Positions 18,621 to 27,571 of a stretch of 62,236 nucleotides of DNA are shown here, in pieces (position 1 is the first letter of the stretch; every line of letters begins with the position of its first letter). The DNA lies in NCBI GenBank assembly GCA_025350695.1, contig JANXXI010000239.1, positions 1 to 62,236 of the forward strand, read 5' to 3'. Source of the stretch: Acidobacteriota bacterium (GTDB lineage Bacteria; Acidobacteriota; Terriglobia; Bryobacterales; Bryobacteraceae). Below the pieces are notes generated by a model. That model saw nothing but the letters and a program-made list of their open reading frames with translations, was not told the DNA's origin and searched no databases. Made by a program: the position numbers and the translations under genes.

Positions 18621-20249
18621 TCACGGAAATCGGATTGTGGCTGAACCGAATCCAAATTCTCCGCGGTAGTCCAGCGCGAGCTGGGAAGAGGACCGAGAAG
18701 CTTGTGGTTCCCAACTCAACTCTAAGGATCCTGAGTGCTGCGCACGAAGAAAGAGAAGATGTTCGCTGAGTTGAACGGCGGAAGCACCTTCGACGAAAAG
18801 GCCACCAGTAATTGCCGTCAGCGCATGAAAAGACTCGGCCGCTTGTTTGGAGACGCCGTTGGTGGCAAAGACATGGAAAGTGACACCGGCGTTGTTTGCG
18901 CGGCGCGCAAAATCAATCGAAGGCGTCTCGTCAAAACTTGGATCCAGAGCGAGCAGGCAATGCTTTCGGCCGTTCCCAGCGCCTAGGGCATCTAAGCAGC
19001 GAGCTAGGATGCTGGACGGCGCCGACGCAGGCTCGATTTCGCCAAAGGGGGACGCATTGTCGAAGGTTCGAGAGAAGCGAATCTCTTTTAAATGATCGCC
19101 TTCATCGGTAGATACAACAGATAGGCCTTGGTCTTCACCCGCATTTTGCCAACAGTTGCGCAATTGATTCGCTAGACCACAGCTCATTCTGGAAACGATC
19201 GCCATCACAAGAAGTGGCTCAGTGGGTGGGACCGGAAGAAGCGAGTATTGTTCAACGACTACGGAATCCTCCTTCAGAATGAAATTCAACGCACCAAAAT
19301 CGGGCGGCGAAAGATACTGATGGCTTGCGAGGTCTACGCAATGGAACCGAATAAAACGGGAGGGTGGGGAATGTTCTCCAACCTGGCTAATTGCTACTTC
19401 GACCCCGCCTGCAAACATGAACTTTTCCCGTTCACATGCCAGCAACACCGCGGTACGCGAGGCTGCGGCGGCAATCTCTGGTTCAGGCCTGTTCATGAGA
19501 TCGACCACGCTCTGTTCAAAGCGAATGTCCCTTGCTTGGCACACCACCCAGAGCCCGGCCCGGACATGCATCTCCCGATCGTCCCTAAGGAATGCGAAAA
19601 TCTTTGAGATGGATAAGCCGTCGCCTAACCGGTAGAGGGCTAGGGCGGCATTCCCCGCGACACGGTGATGCGGGTCGTTTGATGATTCCCGCAGCAGCGC
19701 TTGAACGATTGGCGGCCAGTTGCGGGAAACGCCCTCGACGAGATTGGCCCGCACTCGAGGGTCCGCATCCTTCATTAGGTTTCGGAATCGATCCGGGTCT
19801 CGGGTGACTCTGCCGATAATAAGAGCAACCTTCGACCCGATTCGCCCTTCCGGGTTTTTGATGGACGCCAGGCAATCCATCAACAGATCCTTACAACAGG
19901 TCAGTTCGAGGATGTCCAGAATTCGGAGTACCTTATCGACGCCGCCCACAAAAGACGTGTCTGCGCACACCACCTCGTCAATCAGGGTTCGATCAAAATC
20001 CAGATCCTCTCTGAAAGCAGCGAATGAAAGCTGTATGGATTGGCTCAGATCGAAATGGCGAGGATCGGAGACGATAGCCGCCAAAAGCTTCCTCTCCTTT
20101 AAGAAACGAAGCAGTTCGCGCTGCCCTGCCCCAGCATCGGAAGCCCGTAATAGGACGGCATATTGATCGACGGTTAGAGAGCCAACGTAAAGATCAGAGC
20201 GACTTTCGGCAGCGCGGTCGCCGGCTAGCGAGATTTCTTGAGAAGTCAT
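18621..20249 (-). CDS. HEAT-repeat protein with C-terminal vWA-like domain
   Basis: 542 residues, no signal peptide. Residues about 95-270 contain HEAT-like repeats: ILDILELTCCKDLLMDCLAS, KDADPRVRANLVEGVSR, ESSNDPHHRVAGNAALALYR, DDREMHVRAGLWVVCQAR, NRPEPEIAAAASRTAVLLA. The C-terminal third reads like a degraded von Willebrand A domain (HCLLALDPSFDETPSIDFA, then VTFHVFATNGVSKQAAESFH, LTAITGGLFVEGASAVQ); the MIDAS DxSxS is replaced by DPSFD, so metal binding is doubtful. A scaffold or regulatory role is plausible; no function can be assigned. It is the gene upstream of alr. Confidence 0.65.
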   Translation of the reverse strand: MTSQEISLAGDRAAESRSDLYVGSLTVDQYAVLLRASDAGAGQRELLRFLKERKLLAAIVSDPRHFDLSQSIQLSFAAFREDLDFDRTLIDEVVCADTSFVGGVDKVLRILDILELTCCKDLLMDCLASIKNPEGRIGSKVALIIGRVTRDPDRFRNLMKDADPRVRANLVEGVSRNWPPIVQALLRESSNDPHHRVAGNAALALYRLGDGLSISKIFAFLRDDREMHVRAGLWVVCQARDIRFEQSVVDLMNRPEPEIAAAASRTAVLLACEREKFMFAGGVEVAISQVGEHSPPSRFIRFHCVDLASHQYLSPPDFGALNFILKEDSVVVEQYSLLPVPPTEPLLVMAIVSRMSCGLANQLRNCWQNAGEDQGLSVVSTDEGDHLKEIRFSRTFDNASPFGEIEPASAPSSILARCLDALGAGNGRKHCLLALDPSFDETPSIDFARRANNAGVTFHVFATNGVSKQAAESFHALTAITGGLFVEGASAVQLSEHLLFLRAQHSGSLELSWEPQASRSSSQLALDYRGEFGFGSATIRFP

Positions 20250-20468
20250 GGATAGGCTAATACGCCAAGGTCTTTAAAAATGGAGCGCGCACAGAAGGCA
20301 TACGTCACTCACCATTTCATATCGGTCCCTTATTTTGTTTCTTGAATGATTTCGTTCGTGGATCGAAAGGACAGGACAATTCTCGATTTCAATTAAACAA
20401 TCGTACTACTCCGTCGATATGTATTTTCAGGTGTGGTGGTAATAACGCTCACCTGGAGAACTCTGTCA

Positions 20469-21309
20469 GTGGAAGATATCGTTAGCGAGTTTTTGGTTGA
20501 GAGATATGAGAATTTGGACCGCTTAGACCGGGACTTGATCGATTTGAAATAGACTCCGACCGACAAGGAACTTCTGGGGATCGTTTTCAAGACCATTCAC
20601 ACGATCAAAGGTTCGTGCGGGTTTCTTGGCTTCGTCAAGCTAGAGTCGGTAACTCACGTCGGCGAAACGCTACTCAGCCGGCTCCGCGATGGCGAAATCC
20701 AGCTGAGTCAGGATATTACTAGTGCGCTACTAGGCTTAATCGACGGGGTTCGGGAAAGGCTCAGTCAGCTGCCGTTTCTAGAATCATGGATTTCTTCCCC
20801 TCGACTTTGCTTAGCATGGAGAGGGGCCCAGTCTGGACACGTTTGCCGCGCACTGGTTGTGGACGATTCGGTGGTAATACGGCGCATGGTCACCGAAGCT
20901 CGCGGCTGTGATCCGCAAATCGAGATCGGTGGGGTGGCCGCCGACGGAAAAATCGCGCTTCAGAAAATCCCGCAATACAGGCTGAATAAGACTTCCAATA
21001 TCCAAGTTCTCGAAGGGATTGATGGTACGGAAGTGAAGGCGGGATTCGCGTATGTAGCCCCGGGAAACGACCATATGTCGACACAAAGAGAAGGAACGCG
21101 TCTGGGGATCAAACTGACCGGACGAGAACTGTCAACAGTGAGGAATAGTCCGTTGAGCCTTTGCTTCCACCCATCTCTATAGGGGAATGCCAGGGTTCAT
21201 AGCTAGAGACGGCCAAGCTAGTCAGGTCCTCCCACTCAATTCCATTGCAGGCGAGATTACCGCGGCGCTCGCAAATTTACGTTCCCATCGGTCACAAATC
21301 GCCAGTTAA
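20469..21309 (+). pseudogene. Fossil of fused cheA (Hpt) and cheB chemotaxis genes
   Basis: From the GTG at 20469 the frame encodes a CheA-type Hpt domain (VEDIVSEFLVERYENLDRLD, then TAG at 20550-20552, then KELLGIVFKTIHTIKGSCGF with the phospho-accepting His). The same frame continues without further stops into a CheB receiver start (CRALVVDDSVVIRRMVTEA, then ADGKIALQKIPQ), jumps to a piece of the CheB methylesterase domain (KAGFAYVAPGNDHM) and stops at 21182. From 21184 another frame gives the very end of CheB (GMPGFIARDGQASQVLPLNS) to TAA at 21307-21309. So most of CheA, the receiver Asp region and most of the esterase domain are deleted. Clearly non-functional. Confidence 0.85.
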
Positions 21310-21324
21310 CCGGTACGGACTCAA

Positions 21325-23517
21325 TCAATGCTTGAGCAGCCCATCCACCGATTCAGCCAAACTATTCAGAGTGAATGGTTTCTGCAAAAATGCCATCCTT
21401 TCGGGCATTTGACCAACCTGGACGGCAGCGTCGTCGGCATAGCCAGAAACCAATAGTGCGGGAATAGTCAAATGCTTTCGGCGAACGGCCTCAACGAGTT
21501 CCATGCCCGTCATACCTGGCATGTACCAATCGGTAACCAGCAAGTCGATGGCCCCAACCGAACGCGCCGTCGCAAGTTCGAGCGCATCCATTCCGTTGGC
21601 TGCCTCCAACACTTCGAAACCCTGCCGCTCAAGCAATCTTCGTTCAAGCGAACGGATTCCCTCCTCGTCTTCCACCAGCAGCACGATCCGTTTGGCTTTT
21701 GTGGACGCCGCAGGTGCGCGGGAATCCGTTACCGGAGTTTCCCGTGCCACTGTTTTTTCCACTACGAATGGCTTCTTTGGAAGCCACAGTTGAAACACGC
21801 CGTTTGGATCCCAAGGAGAAACCAGCCACATTGCGCCCCCCGAACTAGCTGCGAGGGAATGCACTGCGGCGGCTTCTGGAGAAAGATCGAGGCCGTTCAA
21901 CTCCTCGTTATGGCCCATCGGAGCAGGGGCGACGCTCACGCGCATCGCTATATAATCCCCAGGCGCGGGCGAACCTGGAAATCCAACCAAATCTTTCCAC
22001 ACAATCATGCGCGTCGAAAGAGAAATTGCCGCTTCCGGATTTCGATGCGCCGTATCCTCAAGCAGCAACCTAAGCCATCGCTCAAGCAGACTTTTGTCAA
22101 ATTGAATAATGCTGTGGCCGGCGGCCATCTCAACTTCAAGGCGTTCAAATTGATTGCCCGACTCCTGAATCACCCCTTCAATCACGACGCGCAGGTCGAA
22201 GATTTCCAATTTGGGAGGAGCCGGCCGGTAATAGCTTTGGAGGCGGGCAACAGTCGCCGCAGCTCTGGAGGTTGCTTTTACAAGCTCGAGGGTATCGGTG
22301 CGGCGCGCGTCGGATTCTTGAAAATCCTGGTGCAACTCCTCGGCGTAACCTTGAATGATCATCAGCGTGTTGTTTAGTTCATGAGTCACCGATCGGGCTA
22401 ACTGTCCAGCAGTTTGGCGCCTTAGAGTCTCAAGCCCGGGCTGAATTCCTTGATAGTGGCGCGTCAGATCATAAGTAACGCCGCGGAATTTCTCCGTCTC
22501 GCCCTCCACTAACACTTCCACCGCATCCCGAATCAATAGCCAGGCATTACCCATCGCGAGGCGATATTCACAGGCCCCACGTCCACCACGATTGGCCAGC
22601 GTTTCGTAAAAATTCAAGACCCGTTCCCGTTCGGCGGGATGAATTTGCGTCGACCATTCCTCAATAGGCAGGCCCTGTGTAATGTCGCGCAATCCGGCGG
22701 CGATGCCGTCTTCAGGGGCCATCAATTCGCGTCGAATGCCATCCAGTTCACTCTCCCAAACAAAAATCGGCAACTGCAACGGTTCCCGCCACATCGACTC
22801 TGGCGCATGTATTTCCTCTGGCGCGTGCAGTGGCCCTGGCGCTTGCACTGGCTCGGGCTCTTGATCCACTTCGGGCTCGACCGGGGGAGGAACGGCAACA
22901 GTGCTTTCGACTTCCTTGGGTTCTTCCGGTTGAAGGTCTACATCCGCCGTTGCCTCATGGGTAATTTCCGGCTGGCTGGCTGGCTGAATCAGGCTCGCTT
23001 CAGTCACGGTTGCAGCCGGTGGTGCGCAAACCGGCTGATGCTCATGATGGACGTCGTCCTGTTGGAGTTCCCCATCGATCCCGTGAATTGGCTCTGGTTC
23101 GATGACACTCGCCGCGGCAGACAACGAGGGAGCCGCCATCACCCCAGGCCTCACGCTCAGAACCGATTCCCTGCCCTCTTCCCAATTCGTTAATGGCGCA
23201 AGTGAAGCAACCACAGTTTGGTCAAACAATTTGGAAGTGAAATCGAGCACGGGCTGGCGGCTTTCGAGCGCTCGGGCCAACTGCCCTTCGATGGCGCTAC
23301 CGGCAGCAATCCTGGTGGGAGCGTCCTCCCCGGTCAGACTGAAAAACTTGCGGAAGGCACGATTCGTTGAAATCAGGCGCAAGTCCGCATCGATCACGGC
23401 TACAGGCGTAGGAAGAATCGCAAGAATTTCCTGATAGTATCGGCGCTCACTCTCAACGAGTGTCAGCAGCCGGGCGACTTCCTTCGCACCCCATTGTCTT
23501 TGGTCAGCTCTGTCCAT
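21325..23517 (-). CDS. Hybrid sensor histidine kinase with PAS domains and receiver; ATPase domain looks eroded
   Basis: 730 residues, no TM segments. A PAS domain (about 28-130; LPTPVAVIDADLRLISTNRA), a Glu/Pro-rich linker (about 175-250), a second PAS-like domain (about 250-350), an H-box ARSVTHELNNTLMIIQGYAE with His near 376, then an HATPase region (about 440-590). In that region the N-box reads LLLEDTAHRNPEAAISL and the expected DxGxG box reads SVAPAPMGHNE, so ATP binding is doubtful. The C-terminal receiver (about 609-728) is intact: VLLVEDEEG, phospho-Asp in LLVTDWYMPGM (about 661), LLVSG, and LQKPF. It probably acts in a cytoplasmic phosphorelay, perhaps only as an acceptor. Confidence 0.8.
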   Translation of the reverse strand: MDRADQRQWGAKEVARLLTLVESERRYYQEILAILPTPVAVIDADLRLISTNRAFRKFFSLTGEDAPTRIAAGSAIEGQLARALESRQPVLDFTSKLFDQTVVASLAPLTNWEEGRESVLSVRPGVMAAPSLSAAASVIEPEPIHGIDGELQQDDVHHEHQPVCAPPAATVTEASLIQPASQPEITHEATADVDLQPEEPKEVESTVAVPPPVEPEVDQEPEPVQAPGPLHAPEEIHAPESMWREPLQLPIFVWESELDGIRRELMAPEDGIAAGLRDITQGLPIEEWSTQIHPAERERVLNFYETLANRGGRGACEYRLAMGNAWLLIRDAVEVLVEGETEKFRGVTYDLTRHYQGIQPGLETLRRQTAGQLARSVTHELNNTLMIIQGYAEELHQDFQESDARRTDTLELVKATSRAAATVARLQSYYRPAPPKLEIFDLRVVIEGVIQESGNQFERLEVEMAAGHSIIQFDKSLLERWLRLLLEDTAHRNPEAAISLSTRMIVWKDLVGFPGSPAPGDYIAMRVSVAPAPMGHNEELNGLDLSPEAAAVHSLAASSGGAMWLVSPWDPNGVFQLWLPKKPFVVEKTVARETPVTDSRAPAASTKAKRIVLLVEDEEGIRSLERRLLERQGFEVLEAANGMDALELATARSVGAIDLLVTDWYMPGMTGMELVEAVRRKHLTIPALLVSGYADDAAVQVGQMPERMAFLQKPFTLNSLAESVDGLLKH

Positions 23518-23676
23518 GGTTTTGTCGGTTATCCAGCTTTTACAGTTTGCCTTTCGATACCGTCTTGAGCAATGTTCAAATTAGTGGAACTATGGTCAAG
23601 CCGGTTCCAGTACCAAAGTGCCCAGCAATACTAAAGGCAAACACCTATCTGGCTGATTCCCAAACACGTTACGGGC

Positions 23677-23682
23677 TAGAAT
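23677..23682 (+). promoter_or_regulatory. -10 box before galU
   Basis: TAGAAT lies 8 bases before the galU ATG at 23691. No Shine-Dalgarno is present between box and start, so a leaderless or near-leaderless transcript is likely. No clear -35 element was seen. Confidence 0.35.
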
Positions 23683-23690
23683 GAAATAGA

Positions 23691-24575
23691 ATGGCAACAA
23701 AAGTCAGAAAAGCAGTTTTCCCCGCAGCCGGCCTCGGCACCCGTTTTCTTCCCGCCACTAAAGCGATGCCCAAGGAAATGCTCCCCCTTGTCGATAAGCC
23801 GCTAATTCAGTACGGCGTCGAAGAGGCAATCCATTCGGGGGTCCAGAACATTATCATCGTGACCGGCCGAGGAAAGTCGGCCATAGAGGATCACTTCGAC
23901 GTCAGCTTCGAGCTGGAAAACATGCTTGCGTCGCGCAACAAGAAAGAATTGTTGCAGCAGATCCGCGATATCTCCGGGATGATTGACGTCTCCTATGTTC
24001 GGCAGAAGGAAGCCTTAGGTTTGGGTCACGCGGTGCTCCGGGCAAAGGAGCTCGTGTCCAATGAGCCTTTCGCGGTCGTCCTTTCCGATGATGTGATTGA
24101 TTCGGAAGTACCCTGCCTTCGTCAGCTGATTGATGTTTATGAATTTTACGGCGCCTCGGTGGTAGCGCTGATGGAAGTTCCTAGGGAAAACATCTCCGCC
24201 TATGGCGTCGTCGACGCGGAACCGGTGGAACACAAAGGCGCCAACAACCGCTTGTACCGAATCCGCAATATGGTGGAAAAGCCCAAGGCCGAAGACGCTC
24301 CCAGTAACCTTGCCATAATTGGCCGGTATATCCTCACTCCTGAAGTTTTTGCGTCTATTGAGGCAGTTGAGCCAGGCAAGGGCGGTGAAATTCAACTTAC
24401 TGACGGGTTAAAGCATTTACTGCGCAGCCGTCCGGTTTATGGTTACAAGTTTGAAGGAACGCGATTCGATGCCGGGGACAAACTGGGGTTCCTTGAAGCC
24501 ACGGTTGAATTCGCATTGAAGCGGCATGATCTCGGGGAAGCATTCCGTGAATACTTGCGACATCTAAAATTATGA
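23691..24575 (+). CDS. galU: UTP--glucose-1-phosphate uridylyltransferase
   Basis: 294 residues, full length. Nucleotidyltransferase signature AGLGTRFLPATKAMPKEML near the N-terminus, substrate loops DKPLIQYGVEEAI, IIVTGRGKSAIEDHFD, VRQKEALGLGHAVL, the catalytic Asp motif AVVLSDDVID, VEKPKAEDAPSNLAIIGRYI and GGEIQLTDGL, ending with TRFDAGDKLGFLEATVEFAL. It makes UDP-glucose in the cytosol for envelope polysaccharide and trehalose or cellulose synthesis. Its TGA overlaps the ATG of the next gene (ATGA at 24572-24575), so that unknown gene is translationally coupled to it. Confidence 0.95.
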   Translation: MATKVRKAVFPAAGLGTRFLPATKAMPKEMLPLVDKPLIQYGVEEAIHSGVQNIIIVTGRGKSAIEDHFDVSFELENMLASRNKKELLQQIRDISGMIDVSYVRQKEALGLGHAVLRAKELVSNEPFAVVLSDDVIDSEVPCLRQLIDVYEFYGASVVALMEVPRENISAYGVVDAEPVEHKGANNRLYRIRNMVEKPKAEDAPSNLAIIGRYILTPEVFASIEAVEPGKGGEIQLTDGLKHLLRSRPVYGYKFEGTRFDAGDKLGFLEATVEFALKRHDLGEAFREYLRHLKL

Positions 24576-25894
24576 TGACTGTACCGCTCGAGCTACCTCT
24601 CCGCGCGAGCGAAGCCGCCGCTCTGGCGGACTTGATCCTGCAGATGGGGGAACGCCAACCGCTGTCGCCGGAATTGCGCAGCCGCCTGCTATCGCGCATC
24701 CCAAGTCTTGGCCTGGAAAGTGTACGGCCCTTTATGGGCTCGCTTGTCAAAGACCCCACCCACGCCTCCACATACTATTTGGCGGTCGATGGGGTCAGTT
24801 CGGCCGGCGTGGTGCAACCATTCTTACTTCATATGGCGCTCTCGTCCGCCCCAGCCAGCGCGCACTTTGCCAAACCGATTCTGATTGGCCGCATGCGCCC
24901 CGGGGGCGGTAGAGAGATCGTGGTGAATGCCATCCCCTTCGGCCCCGGGGACATTCAAGCCGTGCGGACCTTTGGCGAACAGGTTGACCGTGGTTTCCTT
25001 CCGCGCCCGCAAGGCCATCTTTCTTCCATTTCCACGACCATCGAGGACCCGTTCAGGGACTTGCCGCAGGCGTTTGAGGCTTACGCGGCGGCCCTTGATG
25101 AGTTCCGCGCCAACTTAGCTGCGCCGATCCGGGTGGAGGACTCTGGGGAAGCGCTCGAAGCCTCGTATGCCTGGGCCCTATGGGCGGCCATAAGGGCTGG
25201 ATGGCGTGAAGGATACACGATAGAGGCTTGTCTTCACATTACTGGCGACGACGGCGCCTCGTTCGAACAATTTCGCAGCTTCATCCGCCAGGCATCCGCA
25301 TATACGAAGTTCACGCTCGACTTGACGCCTCTGATTGAAGCGGCGGAAGGGATCCGGTTCGCCGACTTGTTTGACACCGTGGAACGATCCTGGATCATGG
25401 AGGAGTTTTCGCGCGAATTTCCGCTAAGCGGCGGCGTCACTGTCCGTTTTGGGGCCGAAGAGATTCAGCGGTTAGCCGTGAAGTTCTCCCGGTTATTGGG
25501 TTCGGCCGAAAAATTGCACGACGAAATTCGGCGCGAGAAGGGCCGTTCCATCACGGGCCGCACGTTCGATCTGGAACTTCGTGTGGGTTCGGAGGAAGTT
25601 AAGGTTGAGCCACGCGAATTGGTCTTCGTCATGCATTGGCTTAAGAGCCAACGGCGCGCCGTGCAACTGATCGCGCCTTATATGGGCGGCGCCGGCGTGG
25701 TGGAGCAAGCAGCCCAATTCGCGCATGTCGCCCGCTACTTTCAAACCACGCTGACCTTCACCCCTCCCGCGGATTTGGAGCCTGAAGCAAAAGAGCAAAT
25801 CGCGCGGTCGTGCGGCGGCAAATTGAATTGGCGCTTAACGAATCCGCGCAGCGCTGCATGGCTGACGGCATTAGCCGCACGAATGCGCGGCTAA
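24572..25894 (+). CDS. Conserved protein of unknown function coupled to galU
   Basis: 440 residues, soluble, no signal peptide, and I do not recognise the family with confidence. Visible features: a helical N-terminus (residues 1-60), VNAIPFGPGDIQAVRTFGEQ near 125-145, a stretch with alternating strands and helices in the middle (YTIEACLHITGDDGASFEQF, TKFTLDLTPLIEAAEG, VTVRFGAEEIQRLAVKFSRL), and a C-terminal part with VELRVGSEE-like strands (FDLELRVGSEEVKVEPRELV). The order suggests an alpha/beta barrel such as a sugar epimerase or isomerase, but no metal-binding motif is clear. The ATGA overlap with galU argues for a linked role in nucleotide-sugar or sugar metabolism. Confidence 0.55.
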   Translation: MMTVPLELPLRASEAAALADLILQMGERQPLSPELRSRLLSRIPSLGLESVRPFMGSLVKDPTHASTYYLAVDGVSSAGVVQPFLLHMALSSAPASAHFAKPILIGRMRPGGGREIVVNAIPFGPGDIQAVRTFGEQVDRGFLPRPQGHLSSISTTIEDPFRDLPQAFEAYAAALDEFRANLAAPIRVEDSGEALEASYAWALWAAIRAGWREGYTIEACLHITGDDGASFEQFRSFIRQASAYTKFTLDLTPLIEAAEGIRFADLFDTVERSWIMEEFSREFPLSGGVTVRFGAEEIQRLAVKFSRLLGSAEKLHDEIRREKGRSITGRTFDLELRVGSEEVKVEPRELVFVMHWLKSQRRAVQLIAPYMGGAGVVEQAAQFAHVARYFQTTLTFTPPADLEPEAKEQIARSCGGKLNWRLTNPRSAAWLTALAARMRG

Positions 25895-25972
25895 TGCGAC
25901 TCTTCGAAGCGTAGAAGCGCAAAGAGGTCCGGTGGCGAGCCGCTTTGCGCCTATGCTTCAAAAATGGGCGGT

Positions 25973-27571
25973 TTAGAAGTAACCTGTCGCCAACTCGGGT
26001 TTGGCTTCAAGAGCCAGTTTCCAACAGCTCTTGGCTTCCGCCTCGTTACCTTGGCTCATCATCGCATGACCAAGGTTCAAGAATGCCTCGGCGAACTCCG
26101 CCCTCTCGTTGATCGCTTCCTGATAAAGCCGCGCCGCATCTTCGTAGTGTCCCTGTTTATGTAACAGCAAGCCAGTGTTGTAGAACAGTTCGGCCCCCCG
26201 TTCTCCCATATCAATCAGCCTGGCCTGATACTCAAGGGCCTGATCGTTGTCCTTCAATTCGATGGCGGTGGCCGCCAGTCCGCGGTAAGCATCGAGTGAA
26301 TCCGGAGCCAGTACGAGCAGTTTTTGATAGGTCTGCTTGGCGGCGTCAAAGTTGCGTGACTTCCAGTGCGCCAATCCAAGATTAGAAAGTGCGTCTTGCC
26401 AATCGGCCCGCTTTTTGAGGCAAAGTTCAAACGCCTCCTCGGCTCCCTTCCAGTCCTCTTTTTCAAGCCCCAGATATCCCAACCGAAACCAGGCTTGTTC
26501 CCAATCTCCATCTTTTGCGACAACCCGCTGATAGAGCTTTTCAGCTTCCTGCTTGTTCCCTAGCTCTTCCACCACCGTGGCCAGATTGAACAGTAGATCC
26601 GCCACTTCGGGTGTGATTTGCAAGGCGCGCTCATAGGCTTCTTTCGCGCCACGGAAATCCTTGGCCTCCTGCCTGACAATGCCCAGATTGAGAAATGCCT
26701 GCTTGGCGTCGGGACGAACCCGGATGGCGTTACCGAAGGCTTCGGCCGCCTCAGCCCACTTCTTTTGCTTCTGGAAAGCAACGCCGAGATTGAAAGTCCG
26801 CTCATAGTGATCTGGCGTAATTTTGACAAGGTTTTGGCAGTGGACCGAGGCTGCATGATAGTCCCCTTGAAGGAAGGCGCAAGTGGCCATCCCCTCTAGA
26901 GCGGCTTCGGAGCTTGCGTTCAGGTTCAATAACCGTTCCGAGAATTTCTTCAAGGAGGAATCATCTTTACGGGCGACAGCAATGGCTACCAGGTTGGTAA
27001 GCGTTTCTTCCGACTGAGGATGCTTGGCCAAATGATCCTCAAATGCCGGCATAGCTTCGTCAAACCGCCACAACATTTGCAACGCCACGGCTTTTGAAAA
27101 CTTCGCGCTCTCATCTTCGGGACGGGCGTCCAAATACTTTTCGAGAATCGGCAGGGCATCTTCCGCTTTCCCGAGGTGAAGCAGACAAACCCCTTGTCCA
27201 AGCAGGGCCTCGACACGCTGCGGTTCGCTTGCCAATACGGCTTCAAACCTAGCCCGGCTTTGTTCCCATTGGCCTGTCTTTTCAAGGCACACCGCCAGGT
27301 TGTATTGAGCCGCGCCACTGCGGGGCGACGTTTCCATCAACTTGGTGTAGTTTTCGGCTGCCTCCTTCCATTGCTCCAATTGGCATAGGATGTGCCCACG
27401 GGCGGCGAGGATCTCAGGGTTCTTGGGCGAGATTGCCATCGCGCCATCCAATTCCTTAAGCGCCTGAGCCGGTTTTCCGTCCAGATGCAAGGCTACAGCC
27501 CGCGCCAGCACGGATTGCGATTCCTGTTCAGTTTCTTTTCCTGTTTTCATCAATTTATCTTTTAAGCTCAT
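25973..27571 (-). CDS. TPR-repeat protein coupled to the 1426-residue protein
   Basis: 532 residues, no signal peptide, made almost entirely of 34-residue tetratricopeptide repeats. Examples: GTAISPKN-type start DGAMAISPKNPEILAARGHI, ETSPRSGAAQYNLAVCLEKT, IRVRPDAKQAFLNLGIVRQE, ITPEVADLLFNLATVVEELG, and a final repeat ERAEFAEAFLNLGHAMMSQG. The ATG overlaps the stop of the upstream gene (ATGA, 27568-27571), so it is translationally coupled. TPR domains bind proteins; the most likely partner is the co-expressed membrane-anchored product. Start is well defined by the overlap. Confidence 0.85.
   Translation of the reverse strand: MSLKDKLMKTGKETEQESQSVLARAVALHLDGKPAQALKELDGAMAISPKNPEILAARGHILCQLEQWKEAAENYTKLMETSPRSGAAQYNLAVCLEKTGQWEQSRARFEAVLASEPQRVEALLGQGVCLLHLGKAEDALPILEKYLDARPEDESAKFSKAVALQMLWRFDEAMPAFEDHLAKHPQSEETLTNLVAIAVARKDDSSLKKFSERLLNLNASSEAALEGMATCAFLQGDYHAASVHCQNLVKITPDHYERTFNLGVAFQKQKKWAEAAEAFGNAIRVRPDAKQAFLNLGIVRQEAKDFRGAKEAYERALQITPEVADLLFNLATVVEELGNKQEAEKLYQRVVAKDGDWEQAWFRLGYLGLEKEDWKGAEEAFELCLKKRADWQDALSNLGLAHWKSRNFDAAKQTYQKLLVLAPDSLDAYRGLAATAIELKDNDQALEYQARLIDMGERGAELFYNTGLLLHKQGHYEDAARLYQEAINERAEFAEAFLNLGHAMMSQGNEAEAKSCWKLALEAKPELATGYF

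Noticed and set aside
21472-22377. Open frame of 301 codons on the + strand
   Set aside because: Antisense to the hybrid kinase, whose receiver and H-box motifs are clear.
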